A stretch of DNA of 64,000 nucleotides from JAGDMJ01 sp963809695 (GCA_963809695.1 CAWEKI010000010.1:310001-374000); one strand, 5' to 3'. Positions 26,637 to 36,384 are shown, numbered from the stretch's first letter. The notes: generated by a model not told the origin, from the sequence alone. Numbers and translations: made by a program.

Positions 26637-29057
26637 CTATTCGTCACCGACCGTCCGCACAAACGCGCTGCGCACGGGGGGCGGCATCTTTGCGTCCGCA
26701 CCGCGTACGGACCTCCAGACGATTTCGCTCAGCTCCGTGTCGGGGGCGGCATCCTCCCGTGAGAAGTCCATCTCCTCGCTCCGCAGCTGTCCGAATGCTC
26801 CGGGGGGATTCTTGTCGTTCAGATCCACCCTGGCGTTGCGGCATGTGTACGCCGCGGTGTCCGCGGTGAGCGTGAACGAATTGTATAATGGTGTTGCTCC
26901 GGCATCGAATTGCGACAGGGGTGGAAGACCCAGGATCAGTTCCATTGTCCCAACCATACTGCTGGTGGAGTAGAGCTCGCTATCGACAACGTGCCGCCGG
27001 ACATATGGCGAAATCACGAGCGCCACCGTGCGGTGAGCATCGACGTGGTCCGGGCCATTCTGTGCGTCATCCTCAATGACGAAGATGGCCGACTCTTTCC
27101 AGTAGCGGCTGTGCGATATTCTGTCCACGAGCATTCCCAGAGCGCGATCGTTCTGGGCTACGAACGCACGGGGCGTGAGGCTTCCACGCTTCGTCCCTTC
27201 GGTGTGGTCATTAGGGAGCTTGATGATCTGGAAGCTGGGAAGTTCTCCATTCTCTTCATACCGGGTGAACTCCGCGTCCCAGTCCTGGATCCGCTGAACG
27301 TCCGAATAGGTCAGGTCCCATCCGCGATAGAAGGGAGCCACATGTCCGACGAGTGATGGCATGGTGGCGGTACTGGAATCTTGCGGCGTTACTCCGTTCC
27401 GGGCGAACTCACCATACGTGCGGTAGGAGACGCGGTGCCTTTCACAGTTGTCCCAGAGATAACCGGCAGAAGGGTACACAATAGGAACGCCTCCTTCAAA
27501 CTCATAGTCGCCGCCGCGGCCCCCGTATGATGTCGGCCATGATTTCTCAACATAGTCCGTAGCGTACGCGCCCATGGACCAGTTGTGCCCGTCCGCGCTG
27601 ACCTCTGCATCGGCGTAGAAATTATCAAGCAAAACAAATTCTCGGGCGAGCGCATGATGGTTCGGCGTGATCTCCTCAGGAAAGAGACAGAGCGATGGGT
27701 CGCCGTTCCCCTCCGTCATGTCCCCGAAAACCTGGTCGTATGTTCGGTTTTCCTTGATCACATAGAACACATGTTTAATCGGAGACGGGCCGCCGGCGCG
27801 CCCGGGCACGGGATTGTCCGGGCGTGATGCCTCCGCTGACAGTGTCTTGTTGGCAACAGGAGAATTCGCGTACACTTGGGCCGTGTATGTCTGCATGACG
27901 CGGGTGTCAGGGATCACAATGCGGGAAACGGTTCCTATGAACATTGATCCAATATAGTCCGCGTTCCGCCGGGACTTTCCGGGGTTGGGGCCTCGGGGAT
28001 TGGCAGCCGACATCATCCCTTTCGCATTGGCGACGAGGATCTCGTTCGTTCCAGTGAGGACGCGCACGCATGTTGGATACCATCCAACCGGTATAAAACC
28101 GAGTGAGCGGGCACTGCCGGGTTTCGACACGTCGAACGCAGCGATGCAGTTGTTGTCCGCGTTCGCGACGAACAAGCGGTTACCTTCCTTGTCCAGGGCC
28201 AATGCATTCGGCGTGCTCCCCGCGGGCGCGTTTGGAACCAGCGAGGTCATGATCGTCTCCAGGACCGTCCATTGGTCACAACCGACTACCGACACGCTGT
28301 TGGTATTTCCATTGGCGACGAAGAGGCGCTTTCCGTCCGGAGATTCGACGAGATCGTTCGGATGATCGCCAACGGCGATGATGTGGATCGTAGCGAGGGT
28401 CTTCCGGTCAAGGACCGCCACCGCCGATCCGCCCCAGAGCGAAACAAAAAGAAACGGCTTCGATGAAGAGACAAGGCACGTGTATGGCTTGGACGGCAGG
28501 GTGACAGCCCGTGCGATGTTCTTCCGCACAAGGTCAATCTGATAGAGGCCGTTGTTTTCACGAGAGGTGGCATAGAGCAGGCCTGCGGCTTCATCCACGT
28601 CGAGTCCGGCGAGCCAGATCTTGTCCGCCGGCCAGGGATTACCAACAATGATGGAATCCGCAAGGCTCATCGAGCCGTTGACAAGGGAGTACTTCAGGAT
28701 TCTGTTGTCGTTTCCGCCCGAGACCAGGAAAGCGCTCTCCCCGGTGAGGAACCTGAGACCAAGCCAGGACCGGTTGAGAGGAAGAGTCTGAATCACTTTC
28801 CAGCTGGAGGTTTCGACCAATGATAGCTCCTGGCGAGCAGTACCATTGTTGGTAACCACCAGATACTTCTCGTCGGGACTCAACACCATATTCAGTGGGA
28901 GTTCACCTACCTGAACCGGGGTACCGGCGGGCGAGAGCATCCAGCCGTTTGGAAGAAGTATGCGTCCGTCTGAAAGCGGACCGGGGAGCAGCCCCGGGCG
29001 TTGGCCGGCACAGCCAGCAAGAAATAGAAGAGCAAGGACCGAGAATTGCCGTTTCAT
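26637..29057 (-). CDS. Lipoprotein with YncE-like beta-propeller and phosphoesterase (acid phosphatase/phospholipase C-like) domain
   Basis: 806 residues. The N-terminus MKRQFSVLALLFLAGC is a lipoprotein signal with an LAGC lipobox, so it is probably anchored to a membrane on the periplasmic or outer side. About residues 40-400 carry seven-bladed YVTN-type repeats (FVANGNTNSVSVVG, LFVANADNNCIAAFDV, EILVANAKGMMSA). About 430-760 are an alkaline-phosphatase-superfamily phosphoesterase: VIKENRTYDQVFGD, LLDNFYADAEVSADGHNW, IIKLPNDHTEGT and FVIEDDAQNGPDHVDAHRT carry the metal and phosphate ligands. This fusion is known as the bifunctional YncE/alkaline phosphatase type. The substrate is unknown. 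Confidence 0.85.
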   Translation of the reverse strand: MKRQFSVLALLFLAGCAGQRPGLLPGPLSDGRILLPNGWMLSPAGTPVQVGELPLNMVLSPDEKYLVVTNNGTARQELSLVETSSWKVIQTLPLNRSWLGLRFLTGESAFLVSGGNDNRILKYSLVNGSMSLADSIIVGNPWPADKIWLAGLDVDEAAGLLYATSRENNGLYQIDLVRKNIARAVTLPSKPYTCLVSSSKPFLFVSLWGGSAVAVLDRKTLATIHIIAVGDHPNDLVESPDGKRLFVANGNTNSVSVVGCDQWTVLETIMTSLVPNAPAGSTPNALALDKEGNRLFVANADNNCIAAFDVSKPGSARSLGFIPVGWYPTCVRVLTGTNEILVANAKGMMSAANPRGPNPGKSRRNADYIGSMFIGTVSRIVIPDTRVMQTYTAQVYANSPVANKTLSAEASRPDNPVPGRAGGPSPIKHVFYVIKENRTYDQVFGDMTEGNGDPSLCLFPEEITPNHHALAREFVLLDNFYADAEVSADGHNWSMGAYATDYVEKSWPTSYGGRGGDYEFEGGVPIVYPSAGYLWDNCERHRVSYRTYGEFARNGVTPQDSSTATMPSLVGHVAPFYRGWDLTYSDVQRIQDWDAEFTRYEENGELPSFQIIKLPNDHTEGTKRGSLTPRAFVAQNDRALGMLVDRISHSRYWKESAIFVIEDDAQNGPDHVDAHRTVALVISPYVRRHVVDSELYSTSSMVGTMELILGLPPLSQFDAGATPLYNSFTLTADTAAYTCRNARVDLNDKNPPGAFGQLRSEEMDFSREDAAPDTELSEIVWRSVRGADAKMPPPVRSAFVRTVGDE

Positions 29058-29071
29058 GAGACATGCACTCC

Positions 29072-31117
29072 CTAAGGAACCACGGTTACGCGGGTGATCA
29101 AATCTCCGACCTGGAGTCGATCGACCACATCCATCCCGTCCCGCACTTTACCGAATATAGTATAACGCCCGTCCAGGTGAGGCTGCGGAGAATGGGTAAT
29201 GAAGAACTGAGAGCCTTCTGTGTCCTTGCCGGCGCTAGCCATCCCGAGCGTGCCGCGCTCAAAGTAGAACGGTGAGAATTCAGAGCGGATGGAATAGCCG
29301 GGGCCGCCCCAACCGTCGCCGCGGGGATCTCCCCCCTGGACCACAAAGTTCGGGACAACGCGATGAAACCTGAGTCCGTTGAAAAAGTCCCTGGCGGCAA
29401 GCTTCAGAAAGCTCATGACCGTATATGGGGCAACATTCGGATAGAGCTCAAGCAAGAGAGCACCTTCGGAACACTGCATGCGCACAAGGACCGTATCAGA
29501 CAGCCGGGCAAGGAAAACGGAATCTTCACGGGTCGGCACGGACGTGAGCCTGACGTGAATGCTATCGCGATAGGAGCGTCCGGTAATTTCCTGAAGTGCC
29601 GCAGCGGCGGATTCGGCCACGGTTCGATCGGACCCGGCAAGCCTTTCCAGCAACGTTGCGACCGCGTTTGTGTCATGAAGCGCTCCAAGGGTCTGGATGA
29701 CCTGCTGCATGGCTTCAGTGTCCCCGGGTTCGTGCAAGCCTTGCAGTGTCCGCAGGAGCACGGGCACAGCTGCCGGGGTTCTGAACGCGGAATCCGCCAG
29801 GATTGAGGCGGCTGTGCTCAGAACTGAAATGTCCCTGCTCTCGAGTCCGCGGACAGCACTTCCTGTGACAACACGGAGCAGTGAGTGATTGTGGGGATTG
29901 AGTTCGGCCAGATGCTGCAATCCCTCGAGGACTGAGGAGGCGACAAGAGGGTTCTTGTGGTTTTGGTCCCGCAGAATGTGCGGCAACGCGAGCGTGTCCC
30001 CCGTCATTCCCAAAGCCGCAAGATACCGCGCACGTAGCCATTCATCGAGCGGGTGGATGCGTGCAAGTCGCTCATACGCTCGTGAACGCTCAATTTTCGC
30101 CAGGGCCAGGAAGGCCTCCGCCTGCCGGCGAATCGTGAGCGGAGACTCCACGGTTTCCGCTATCTTCCACAGTTCAGTCTCCTGCTCTTCCGGGATGCTG
30201 CCCGTTCCCTTCAGCATGTCCCCGAATGCCGCCATGGCCGAGAGTGCAACATGTTCGTTGGTGGCGGAGAAGGCCTTCAGGAACTGACGAATGACGGGCG
30301 GGGCGGGGGAGCCCCCGAGCATGCCCATGGCCTTCGTGGCGTTAACCCGTACCCTCCAATCAGAGTCCTGGGCCGACAGTCGGACAAGGGTCGTTGCCGA
30401 GCCGAGGGTATCTCCGAGTTTGCCGAGGAGGGTGGCAGCATTCATCCGGACCAAGGGGTCCTGATGACGGGCCAGGACAAGGACAACCCTGACATCTATC
30501 GTGCTTCGTGGAGCGAGACGTTGCAGGGCATACACTGCATGCCAGGAAACGGAAGCCGGCTGTCTGGCAAGTTCGATCAGAAATCGAGCGGCATCATCAC
30601 TGGCAATTCCCCTGATCGCAAACCGGGCAATGCCCATGACCAGTGCATCCCGCTCCAGCCTTGTTCGCTTTTTCGGCGCCAGAAGAATCAACCTGGAAAG
30701 TCCGGAAGCGGAGCCGAATTTCCCCACCTCTTCCAGCAACCGTGGAGGAGAACCTTCAAGGGTGCCCAGGTCGAGGACCTCTGTTTCAAGTTTTGCCTGT
30801 CCCGCAGGAGAAAGACGGGACCCTGTTTGGCCAATGGCAAAGGCAGCGGCTTCCTGAACGGCGGCTGCTCCATCGTGCAACCGTTCCAGGAGGCGTGGGA
30901 GTAGGAGAGTGTCCTGGAGATTTGCGCATGCAAGCAGGGCACGCTCTCGCACGACGTCATCGCTGTCTGAGAGAAAATCCGTCAGGCGTGGATCGGCTCC
31001 AAGCCGGTGGTCCTGCAGGACGAGGATGGTCTGGATCTTCGCCGATCTTGCCGGCTCCGGCGGTGTCTTTTCCGGTGGGCCCGGGAGAAATAACAGCAAC
31101 AGGCAGATAGTATACAT
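29072..31117 (-). CDS. HEAT-repeat protein fused to a cyclophilin-type peptidyl-prolyl isomerase, exported
   Basis: 681 residues. The first about 15 residues are hydrophobic (YTICLLLLFLPG), a short signal peptide or anchor. Residues about 30-500 contain many alpha-helical HEAT-like repeats (VVRERALLACANLQD, DWRVRVNATKAMGMLGG, PLVRMNAATLLGKLGD). Residues about 520-681 form a cyclophilin domain with FHRVVPNFVVQGGDP, AGKDTEGSQFFITHS and LDGRYTIFGKV, including the catalytic Arg and the QFF core. It probably helps fold proline-containing exported proteins, with the HEAT solenoid as a docking platform (inference). It is 14 bases upstream, in transcription order, of the YncE/phosphoesterase gene, so the two likely form an operon. 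Confidence 0.85.
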   Translation of the reverse strand: MYTICLLLLFLPGPPEKTPPEPARSAKIQTILVLQDHRLGADPRLTDFLSDSDDVVRERALLACANLQDTLLLPRLLERLHDGAAAVQEAAAFAIGQTGSRLSPAGQAKLETEVLDLGTLEGSPPRLLEEVGKFGSASGLSRLILLAPKKRTRLERDALVMGIARFAIRGIASDDAARFLIELARQPASVSWHAVYALQRLAPRSTIDVRVVLVLARHQDPLVRMNAATLLGKLGDTLGSATTLVRLSAQDSDWRVRVNATKAMGMLGGSPAPPVIRQFLKAFSATNEHVALSAMAAFGDMLKGTGSIPEEQETELWKIAETVESPLTIRRQAEAFLALAKIERSRAYERLARIHPLDEWLRARYLAALGMTGDTLALPHILRDQNHKNPLVASSVLEGLQHLAELNPHNHSLLRVVTGSAVRGLESRDISVLSTAASILADSAFRTPAAVPVLLRTLQGLHEPGDTEAMQQVIQTLGALHDTNAVATLLERLAGSDRTVAESAAAALQEITGRSYRDSIHVRLTSVPTREDSVFLARLSDTVLVRMQCSEGALLLELYPNVAPYTVMSFLKLAARDFFNGLRFHRVVPNFVVQGGDPRGDGWGGPGYSIRSEFSPFYFERGTLGMASAGKDTEGSQFFITHSPQPHLDGRYTIFGKVRDGMDVVDRLQVGDLITRVTVVP

Positions 31118-31161
31118 GGCCCCGGTAAGATATTCAAAATGCCGGTGATGGGCAAGGAGGT

Positions 31162-31189
31162 TTGATAGTCAACGTTTTTTTTCTATATT
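31162..31189 (+). promoter_or_regulatory. Sigma70-like promoter for aspS
   Basis: TTGATA (31162-31167) and TATATT (31184-31189) are 16 bases apart and lie about 50 bases before the aspS start. The -35 context TTGATAGT is also found at the gdhA promoter candidate. Confidence 0.55.
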
Positions 31190-31240
31190 GAGAGTTTAGG
31201 CAACTATCCACTTTCCGGAGAGTCTTCATTGGCTTCCTTC

Positions 31241-32995
31241 ATGAAACGGACCCACACGTGTGGTCAATTACGGGTATCGGAAATCGGGGCGAGCGTGACG
31301 TTGAACGGCTGGGTGGACACCCGTCGCGACCTGGGGGGCGTGATCTTTATTGACCTGCGCGACCGCTATGGCATTACGCAGATCGTCTTTAACCCTGAGA
31401 AGGAGCCTAACGCGCATCAAGCCGCGAAAGACCTGCGAAGCGAGTATGTCGTCTCCGTTACGGGGGTCGTCGAGACCCGCCCCGAGGGAACCGTCAACCC
31501 GGACCTGGGAACCGGTGAGATCGACGTGTTGGCCATGAACCTTACCGTGCTCAACAAGGCGGACACCCCTCCGTTCCAAATCGATGATGATACGGAAGCA
31601 AACGAAGATATTCGCCTGAAATACCGATACCTCGACCTCCGGCGCCGGTCGCTACTGAGGAATTTCGAGGTCCGGCACCGAATGTACCAGCTCACCCATA
31701 AGTACTTCGACGAACGAGGGTTCCTGGAAGTGGAAACTCCTGTGCTTATGAAGAGCACTCCCGAAGGCGCGCGCGATTATCTCGTGCCCAGCAGAGTGCA
31801 GCACGGGAAGTTCTACGCGCTCCCGCAGTCGCCCCAGACATACAAGCAGATCTTGATGGTCGCAGGCTTCGACCGGTACGTCCAGATAGTGAAGTGTTTT
31901 CGCGATGAGGATTTGCGGGCAGACCGGCAGCCGGAGTTTACGCAGATCGATGTCGAGATGTCGTTTATAGATGAATCGGACATACAGGCCCTTGCAGAAG
32001 GACTTATGCAACTGCTGGTGAAGGAGATCAAAGGAGTCAACATTACCGTCCCGCTCCCGAGGATGACCTACAAGGAAGCCATGGAGACCTATGGCTCCGA
32101 CAAGCCTGACACCCGGTTTGCAATGAAGCTTCACTGCATTAATCCGCTCGTGGATGGCTGCGGCTTCAGGGTATTCTCGGAGCCTGTGAAGAAGGGGGGT
32201 GTGGTTGCTGGCTTTGTCGTTCCCGGCGGAGCGTCGTTCACCCGGAATCAGATGGACAACCTGGTGGACTACACCAAGAGCCTGGGCGCAGGTGGGTTGG
32301 CCTACTTCAAATGGACAGAGAATGGGCTGGAGACGGCAGTCGAGAAGTTCCTTGGCAAGGAGCTTGTGGAAGCCATTGCCAGGGACATGGGTGCGGAGCG
32401 CGGGGACCTTGTGCTGTTGGTATCGGACGTCTGGCAAAAGGCATACACCGTGCTCGGCACCTTGCGGCTCGAGTTGGGACGCCGGTTAAACCTGGTGAAC
32501 GAAGGCAGATTCGAACTCCTCTGGGTCACCGACTTTCCCATGTTCGAGTACAGCGAGGAAGAAAAGCGATACGTGGCAATGCATCACCCGTTCACTGCCC
32601 CGAATCCGGAAGATGTGCCCCTTCTCGAGACGGATCCTTCCCGTGCCCGTGCCCGGGCGTACGATCTGGTTATGAACGGGAACGAGATTGCCGGCGGCAG
32701 CATCCGTATCCATGATGCTGCCCTGCAGCGGCAGGTCTTCAAGCTGATGGGGATTGAAGAGGAAGAAGCAACGAGGAAGTTTGGCTTCCTGATCAACGCC
32801 TTCCGTTTCGGCGCCCCTCCGCACGGGGGCATTGCCTTTGGGTTCGACCGGCTTACGATGTTATTGACCGGCATGAAATCAATTCGGGACGTGATTGCCT
32901 TTCCCAAAACAGCAAGCGCAGTCTCGCTGATGGACGACGCTCCCGGGCCTGTGGACGACAAACAACTCAGGGAATTGCATATCAGGATCGTCTGA
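31241..32995 (+). CDS. aspS: Aspartyl-tRNA synthetase, bacterial type
   Basis: Charges tRNA-Asp; 584 residues from ATG 31241, where MKRTHTCGQLR aligns with known N-termini. A TTG at 31229 lies 8 bases after a GGAG ribosome site and is a real alternative, adding four residues. The OB-fold anticodon domain is about residues 1-110 (VTLNGWVDTRRDLGGVIFIDLRDR). The class II core has motif 1 in FLEVETPVLMKSTPEGARDY, motif 2 in KCFRDEDLRADRQPEFTQID, and motif 3 in GIAFGFDRLTMLLTG. The bacterial GAD insert lies about residues 285-410. It opens a run of closely spaced genes extending to lolD. Confidence 0.95.
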   Translation: MKRTHTCGQLRVSEIGASVTLNGWVDTRRDLGGVIFIDLRDRYGITQIVFNPEKEPNAHQAAKDLRSEYVVSVTGVVETRPEGTVNPDLGTGEIDVLAMNLTVLNKADTPPFQIDDDTEANEDIRLKYRYLDLRRRSLLRNFEVRHRMYQLTHKYFDERGFLEVETPVLMKSTPEGARDYLVPSRVQHGKFYALPQSPQTYKQILMVAGFDRYVQIVKCFRDEDLRADRQPEFTQIDVEMSFIDESDIQALAEGLMQLLVKEIKGVNITVPLPRMTYKEAMETYGSDKPDTRFAMKLHCINPLVDGCGFRVFSEPVKKGGVVAGFVVPGGASFTRNQMDNLVDYTKSLGAGGLAYFKWTENGLETAVEKFLGKELVEAIARDMGAERGDLVLLVSDVWQKAYTVLGTLRLELGRRLNLVNEGRFELLWVTDFPMFEYSEEEKRYVAMHHPFTAPNPEDVPLLETDPSRARARAYDLVMNGNEIAGGSIRIHDAALQRQVFKLMGIEEEEATRKFGFLINAFRFGAPPHGGIAFGFDRLTMLLTGMKSIRDVIAFPKTASAVSLMDDAPGPVDDKQLRELHIRIV

Positions 32996-33562
32996 ATGAA
33001 CCAATTGCTTGTTGGCATGGTTTTGAATTTCGCGGTGCTGGCGGGGGGCGGAGATATGGATCGCCCCCTGCAAAGTGATAGTACCGACACTTCCGTCCTG
33101 CAAAGCTTGCGGCGGAACAGAGTTGAAGTACGGTATGGGGAACCCGGAGCGACGTTGGAATTCCGGCATTCCTGGCTCACATTCTTGAGCACCGACCTGT
33201 TTGTTTCGAGCAACTCCATGAAGGGCGCGGGGATAGGGGTTTCAGTGGATCCAGTTCCTGTGTTGTCGGTCCAGGCAATTGTTGGATATCCTCCGTATAC
33301 AGATGCTGTTGTTGATGGCCCGGTGTTTGATCCCGAGTACAATTACGGTTTCCGAGGTGCCTTTCTTATTCCGCTGGATCTGGTGCAATCCCGGCTCTAT
33401 GTTTCTCTGTCGGGAGGCAAGGTTTGGGTTGTAGACAAAAACTACAATCCGAGCGGAGGATTCCCGCCGGCCCGAACCGATGACGTCGTGACTCCCTCAA
33501 CAACCCAGAAAGAAATCCGGACCTTGGAGTTCTTTGAAATAGGTCTAGGTCTACGGTTCTAA
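32996..33562 (+). CDS. Small envelope protein of unknown function
   Basis: 188 residues starting on the base after the aspS stop. A weak N-terminal hydrophobic stretch (LLVGMVLNFAVLAGGG) may be a signal peptide. The rest is rich in alternating hydrophobic residues and Gly (RLYVSLSGGKVWVV) and ends in Leu-Arg-Phe; a terminal Phe is common in outer-membrane beta-barrels, though at this size a small barrel or periplasmic beta protein are both possible. No family is recognised. It sits between aspS and the AtuA-like gene, 4 bases before the latter. Confidence 0.6.
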   Translation: MNQLLVGMVLNFAVLAGGGDMDRPLQSDSTDTSVLQSLRRNRVEVRYGEPGATLEFRHSWLTFLSTDLFVSSNSMKGAGIGVSVDPVPVLSVQAIVGYPPYTDAVVDGPVFDPEYNYGFRGAFLIPLDLVQSRLYVSLSGGKVWVVDKNYNPSGGFPPARTDDVVTPSTTQKEIRTLEFFEIGLGLRF

Positions 33563-33566
33563 CGAG

Positions 33567-34928
33567 ATGAAAGACAAGATCAGAATTGCGAGCGGTCAGG
33601 GATTCTGGGGTGATCTGCCAACTGCCCCTGAAGACCAGGTTGCCAGGGGGCCCATCGACTATATGATGATGGACTACCTGGCGGAAGTGACCATGTCGAT
33701 TCTGCAGAAGCAGAAGCGTAAGGACCCGACACTCGGGTATGCACGTGACCTGGTTCCCCTCCTTGGGAAACTCCTCCCCGCGCTCCTTGAAAAAAGGATC
33801 AGAATTGTCACAAATGGCGGTGGGGTAAATTGCCTCGCCTGCCGTGATGCGATCTTTGCCCTGGCGAAAAAGGCTGGTATTCGCGGCCTGAAAATCGGCA
33901 CCGTGACGGGCGATGATATTCTGCATAGGATCGATGAGTTCCAGGGGGAGGGCATGCTCCTGGCAAACATGGAGACCGGAGAGCCTGCTCAAAAGATCAG
34001 GGACCGTGTCCTTAGCGCAAATGTGTATTTTGGCGCCTGGCCTATCGTAGAAGCGCTCAGAATGGGCGCAGATATCGTCATAACCGGGCGCACGACGGAT
34101 ACCGGGCTGACGCTGGCGCCGATGATTCACGAGTTTGAATGGCAGCGCGATGACTGGAACAAACTCGCTGCCGGGACCGTTGCCGGGCACATCCTTGAAT
34201 GTGGAGGGCAGGCAAGTGGGGGGAACTTCTCTGCGGATTGGCGGTCTGTCCCCGACCTGGCGCATATCGGCTTCCCAATAGCTGAGGCGTTTCCCGATGG
34301 ATCAGTAGTTATCACGAAACATGAATCATCGGGTGGACTCGTTTCTGTGGAAACCGTAAAGGAACAACTTGTTTACGAGATTGGCGATCCCCGTAGTTAC
34401 ATCACGCCGGACTGTGTTGCGGATTTTACCTCCATTCAACTTAAGGAAGACGGTTTTAACCGCATAAAAATTCAAGGAATTACTGGCAAACCAGCCACAG
34501 ATTCCTACAAGGTCTCCATGTCGTATCTCGATGGCTACACAGCGGTAGGCACGCTGACGTATGCGTGGCCCGACGCCATCGAAAAAGCGAGAGCAGCCGA
34601 CGAGATTCTTCGTGCGAGGTTGCATGATGCCCGGCTCCAATTCGACGAAGTACGGTCTGAGCTGCTCGGTTACGATTCTTGCTTTGGCCCGAGGACAGTG
34701 CGTTCCGGGGAGCCGAATGAAGTGGTCCTTCGTTTTGGCGTGAGGGGGAGCGACTACAATGCAGTTGAGCGATTTGGGAAGGAGCTCGCGCCTCTGATAC
34801 TGACTGGCCCGCCGGGGGTGACCGGGTTCGCCGGTGGGCGACCAAAGCCGAGCGAGGTGATCGCATATTGGCCAGCGTTGCTGCCCAAACATGCCGTGGA
34901 ACCCCACGTGGAAGTTGAGGAGAGCTAG
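33567..34928 (+). CDS. AtuA-family protein (acyclic terpene utilisation, DUF1446)
   Basis: 453 residues matching the AtuA/DUF1446 family throughout: KIRIASGQGFWGD near the start, TNGGGVNCLACRDAI, DIVITGRTTDTGLTLAPMIHEF, ECGGQASGGNFSADW and ITKHESSGGLVSVETV. In Pseudomonas AtuA belongs to geraniol/citronellol breakdown, but most homologues have no proven activity. It lacks the C-terminal ferredoxin-like part found in longer members; the next gene supplies it. No other terpene-degradation gene is in the window, so the pathway name should not be taken as the function here. Confidence 0.8.
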   Translation: MKDKIRIASGQGFWGDLPTAPEDQVARGPIDYMMMDYLAEVTMSILQKQKRKDPTLGYARDLVPLLGKLLPALLEKRIRIVTNGGGVNCLACRDAIFALAKKAGIRGLKIGTVTGDDILHRIDEFQGEGMLLANMETGEPAQKIRDRVLSANVYFGAWPIVEALRMGADIVITGRTTDTGLTLAPMIHEFEWQRDDWNKLAAGTVAGHILECGGQASGGNFSADWRSVPDLAHIGFPIAEAFPDGSVVITKHESSGGLVSVETVKEQLVYEIGDPRSYITPDCVADFTSIQLKEDGFNRIKIQGITGKPATDSYKVSMSYLDGYTAVGTLTYAWPDAIEKARAADEILRARLHDARLQFDEVRSELLGYDSCFGPRTVRSGEPNEVVLRFGVRGSDYNAVERFGKELAPLILTGPPGVTGFAGGRPKPSEVIAYWPALLPKHAVEPHVEVEES

Positions 34929-34934
34929 ATCCGG

Positions 34935-35261
34935 ATGAAGATCGTTCTGAATGACATTGCACATGCCCGTTCGGGGGACAAGGGTGATACGGGGAATGTG
35001 GGAGTGATTGCTCGCAAAGAACAGTATTATCCTCTTCTGGTGAAACATCTTACCATCGATAGGGTGAAACAACAATTCGAGGGGATTGCGCTCGGAAAAG
35101 TCGAGCGGTTCGAGCTCCCAAATCTCTGGGCGCTGAATTTCCTGCTTCACGAGGCATTGGGAGGTGGCGGGACGAAGTCTTTGAAGAACGACGCACAGGG
35201 CAAGACACTCAGCAACGTGATGCTTCGGATGGAACTGGATATTGAAGAGCCACTTGGATGA
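34935..35261 (+). CDS. AtuA-related small protein, ferredoxin-like C-terminal module
   Basis: 108 residues, starting 6 bases after the AtuA-like gene. The beginning (LNDIAHARSGDKGDTGNVGVIAR) is the hallmark of the module that forms the C-terminus of full-length AtuA proteins. Here it is a separate gene, so the two products probably form one complex. It contains a Gly-rich stretch (EALGGGGTKSLKNDAQGK), typical of the family. No catalytic residues are assigned. Confidence 0.78.
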   Translation: MKIVLNDIAHARSGDKGDTGNVGVIARKEQYYPLLVKHLTIDRVKQQFEGIALGKVERFELPNLWALNFLLHEALGGGGTKSLKNDAQGKTLSNVMLRMELDIEEPLG

Positions 35262-35273
35262 ATAGGTGAAAAC

Positions 35274-36384
35274 ATGTTTGATGACTTGAGAGAGAACATT
35301 AAAGAACTTCGCCAACGGCTGGTGGGTCTACGAGGTTATCTTTGACTTGGATGGCAGAGAAAAGGAGATAGCTGAGCTTCAAAAGAAGAGCGAAGCTCCG
35401 GACTTCTGGACTGACAACACTGGTGCCCAGAAGATCATGCAGCAAATCAGCGGCCTGCGGGAGTGGGTGGATGCCTGGAATGGTCTCCGGCGAACCCTGG
35501 ACGATGCCCAGGCACTTCTGGATCTGGCAGAGGAGTCAGGCGATCAAACTTTCGGCGTCGAGATCAAGAAGGAGTTGAACTCGGTGCAGCTAGGGATTGG
35601 CGACCTGGAATTCAGGAACATGCTGAGCGGCGATGATGACGAACGGAATGCCATTTTGACCATCCATGCCGGAGCCGGTGGGACAGAGGCTCAGGATTGG
35701 GGGGAAATGCTCCTGCGGATGTACATCCGATATAGCGAGAGGAAGAACTACTCGGTGTCCCTTGTAGATCGCCTTGAGGGAGACGGCGCCGGGATCAAGA
35801 GCGCAACGCTGGAAATTACCGGTAAATATGCTTATGGCTATTTGAAGGCCGAAAACGGCGTTCACAGGCTTGTGCGGATCTCTCCGTTCGATGCCAATGC
35901 CCGGCGACATACCTCCTTCGCCTCGGTATTTGTCTACCCGGAAATCGAAGATGATGTGGAAATCGAGATCAACCCTGCCGACCTGAAAGTTGACACCTAT
36001 CGGTCGGGCGGAAAAGGAGGGCAAAACGTCAACAAGGTGGAAACTGCCGTCCGCATTACGCACCTGCCCACAGGGATCATCGTGGCATGTCAGCAGGAGC
36101 GTTCCCAGTTCCAGAACAAGGAACGAGCCCTCAAGATGCTGAAGTCACAGCTCTACCAGCGGCGCAAAGACGAAGAGGAGGCGCGCCTTGACGCAATCGA
36201 GAGCACGAAGAAGAAGATTGAATGGGGAAGCCAGATCCGGTCGTACGTTTTTCACCCCTACAATATGGTGAAGGACCATCGGACGGACATCGAGACGAGC
36301 AATGTCCAGGGAGTGATGGATGGGTCGCTTGATGAGTTCATCAAGGGGTATTTGATGGAATTCAGTTCCAGGGGAACCCCATGA
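35274..36384 (+). CDS. prfB: Peptide chain release factor 2, made by programmed +1 frameshift
   Basis: Recognises UAA and UGA stop codons and releases the peptide. Translation starts at ATG 35274, runs 23 codons to CTT (35340-35342), meets TGA (35343-35345) and continues in the +1 frame from GAC (35344) to the stop at 36384; the full product is 369 residues. The release-factor-2 SPF codon-recognition tripeptide (VRISPFDANARRH) and the GGQ peptide-release motif (GGKGGQNVNK) are both present. The stop overlaps the ATG of the next gene by four bases (ATGA). Reading only the later frame would miss the 5' 23 codons. Confidence 0.95.
35332..35346 (+). promoter_or_regulatory. prfB: RF2 autoregulatory frameshift site (CGAGG ... 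CTTTGAC)
   Basis: The internal Shine-Dalgarno-like CGAGG lies just before TAT CTT TGA C, the classical release-factor-2 frameshift context. When RF2 is scarce, slow reading of the in-frame TGA lets the ribosome slip +1 and make more RF2. The layout differs from E. coli only in the SD-like bases. Confidence 0.92.
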
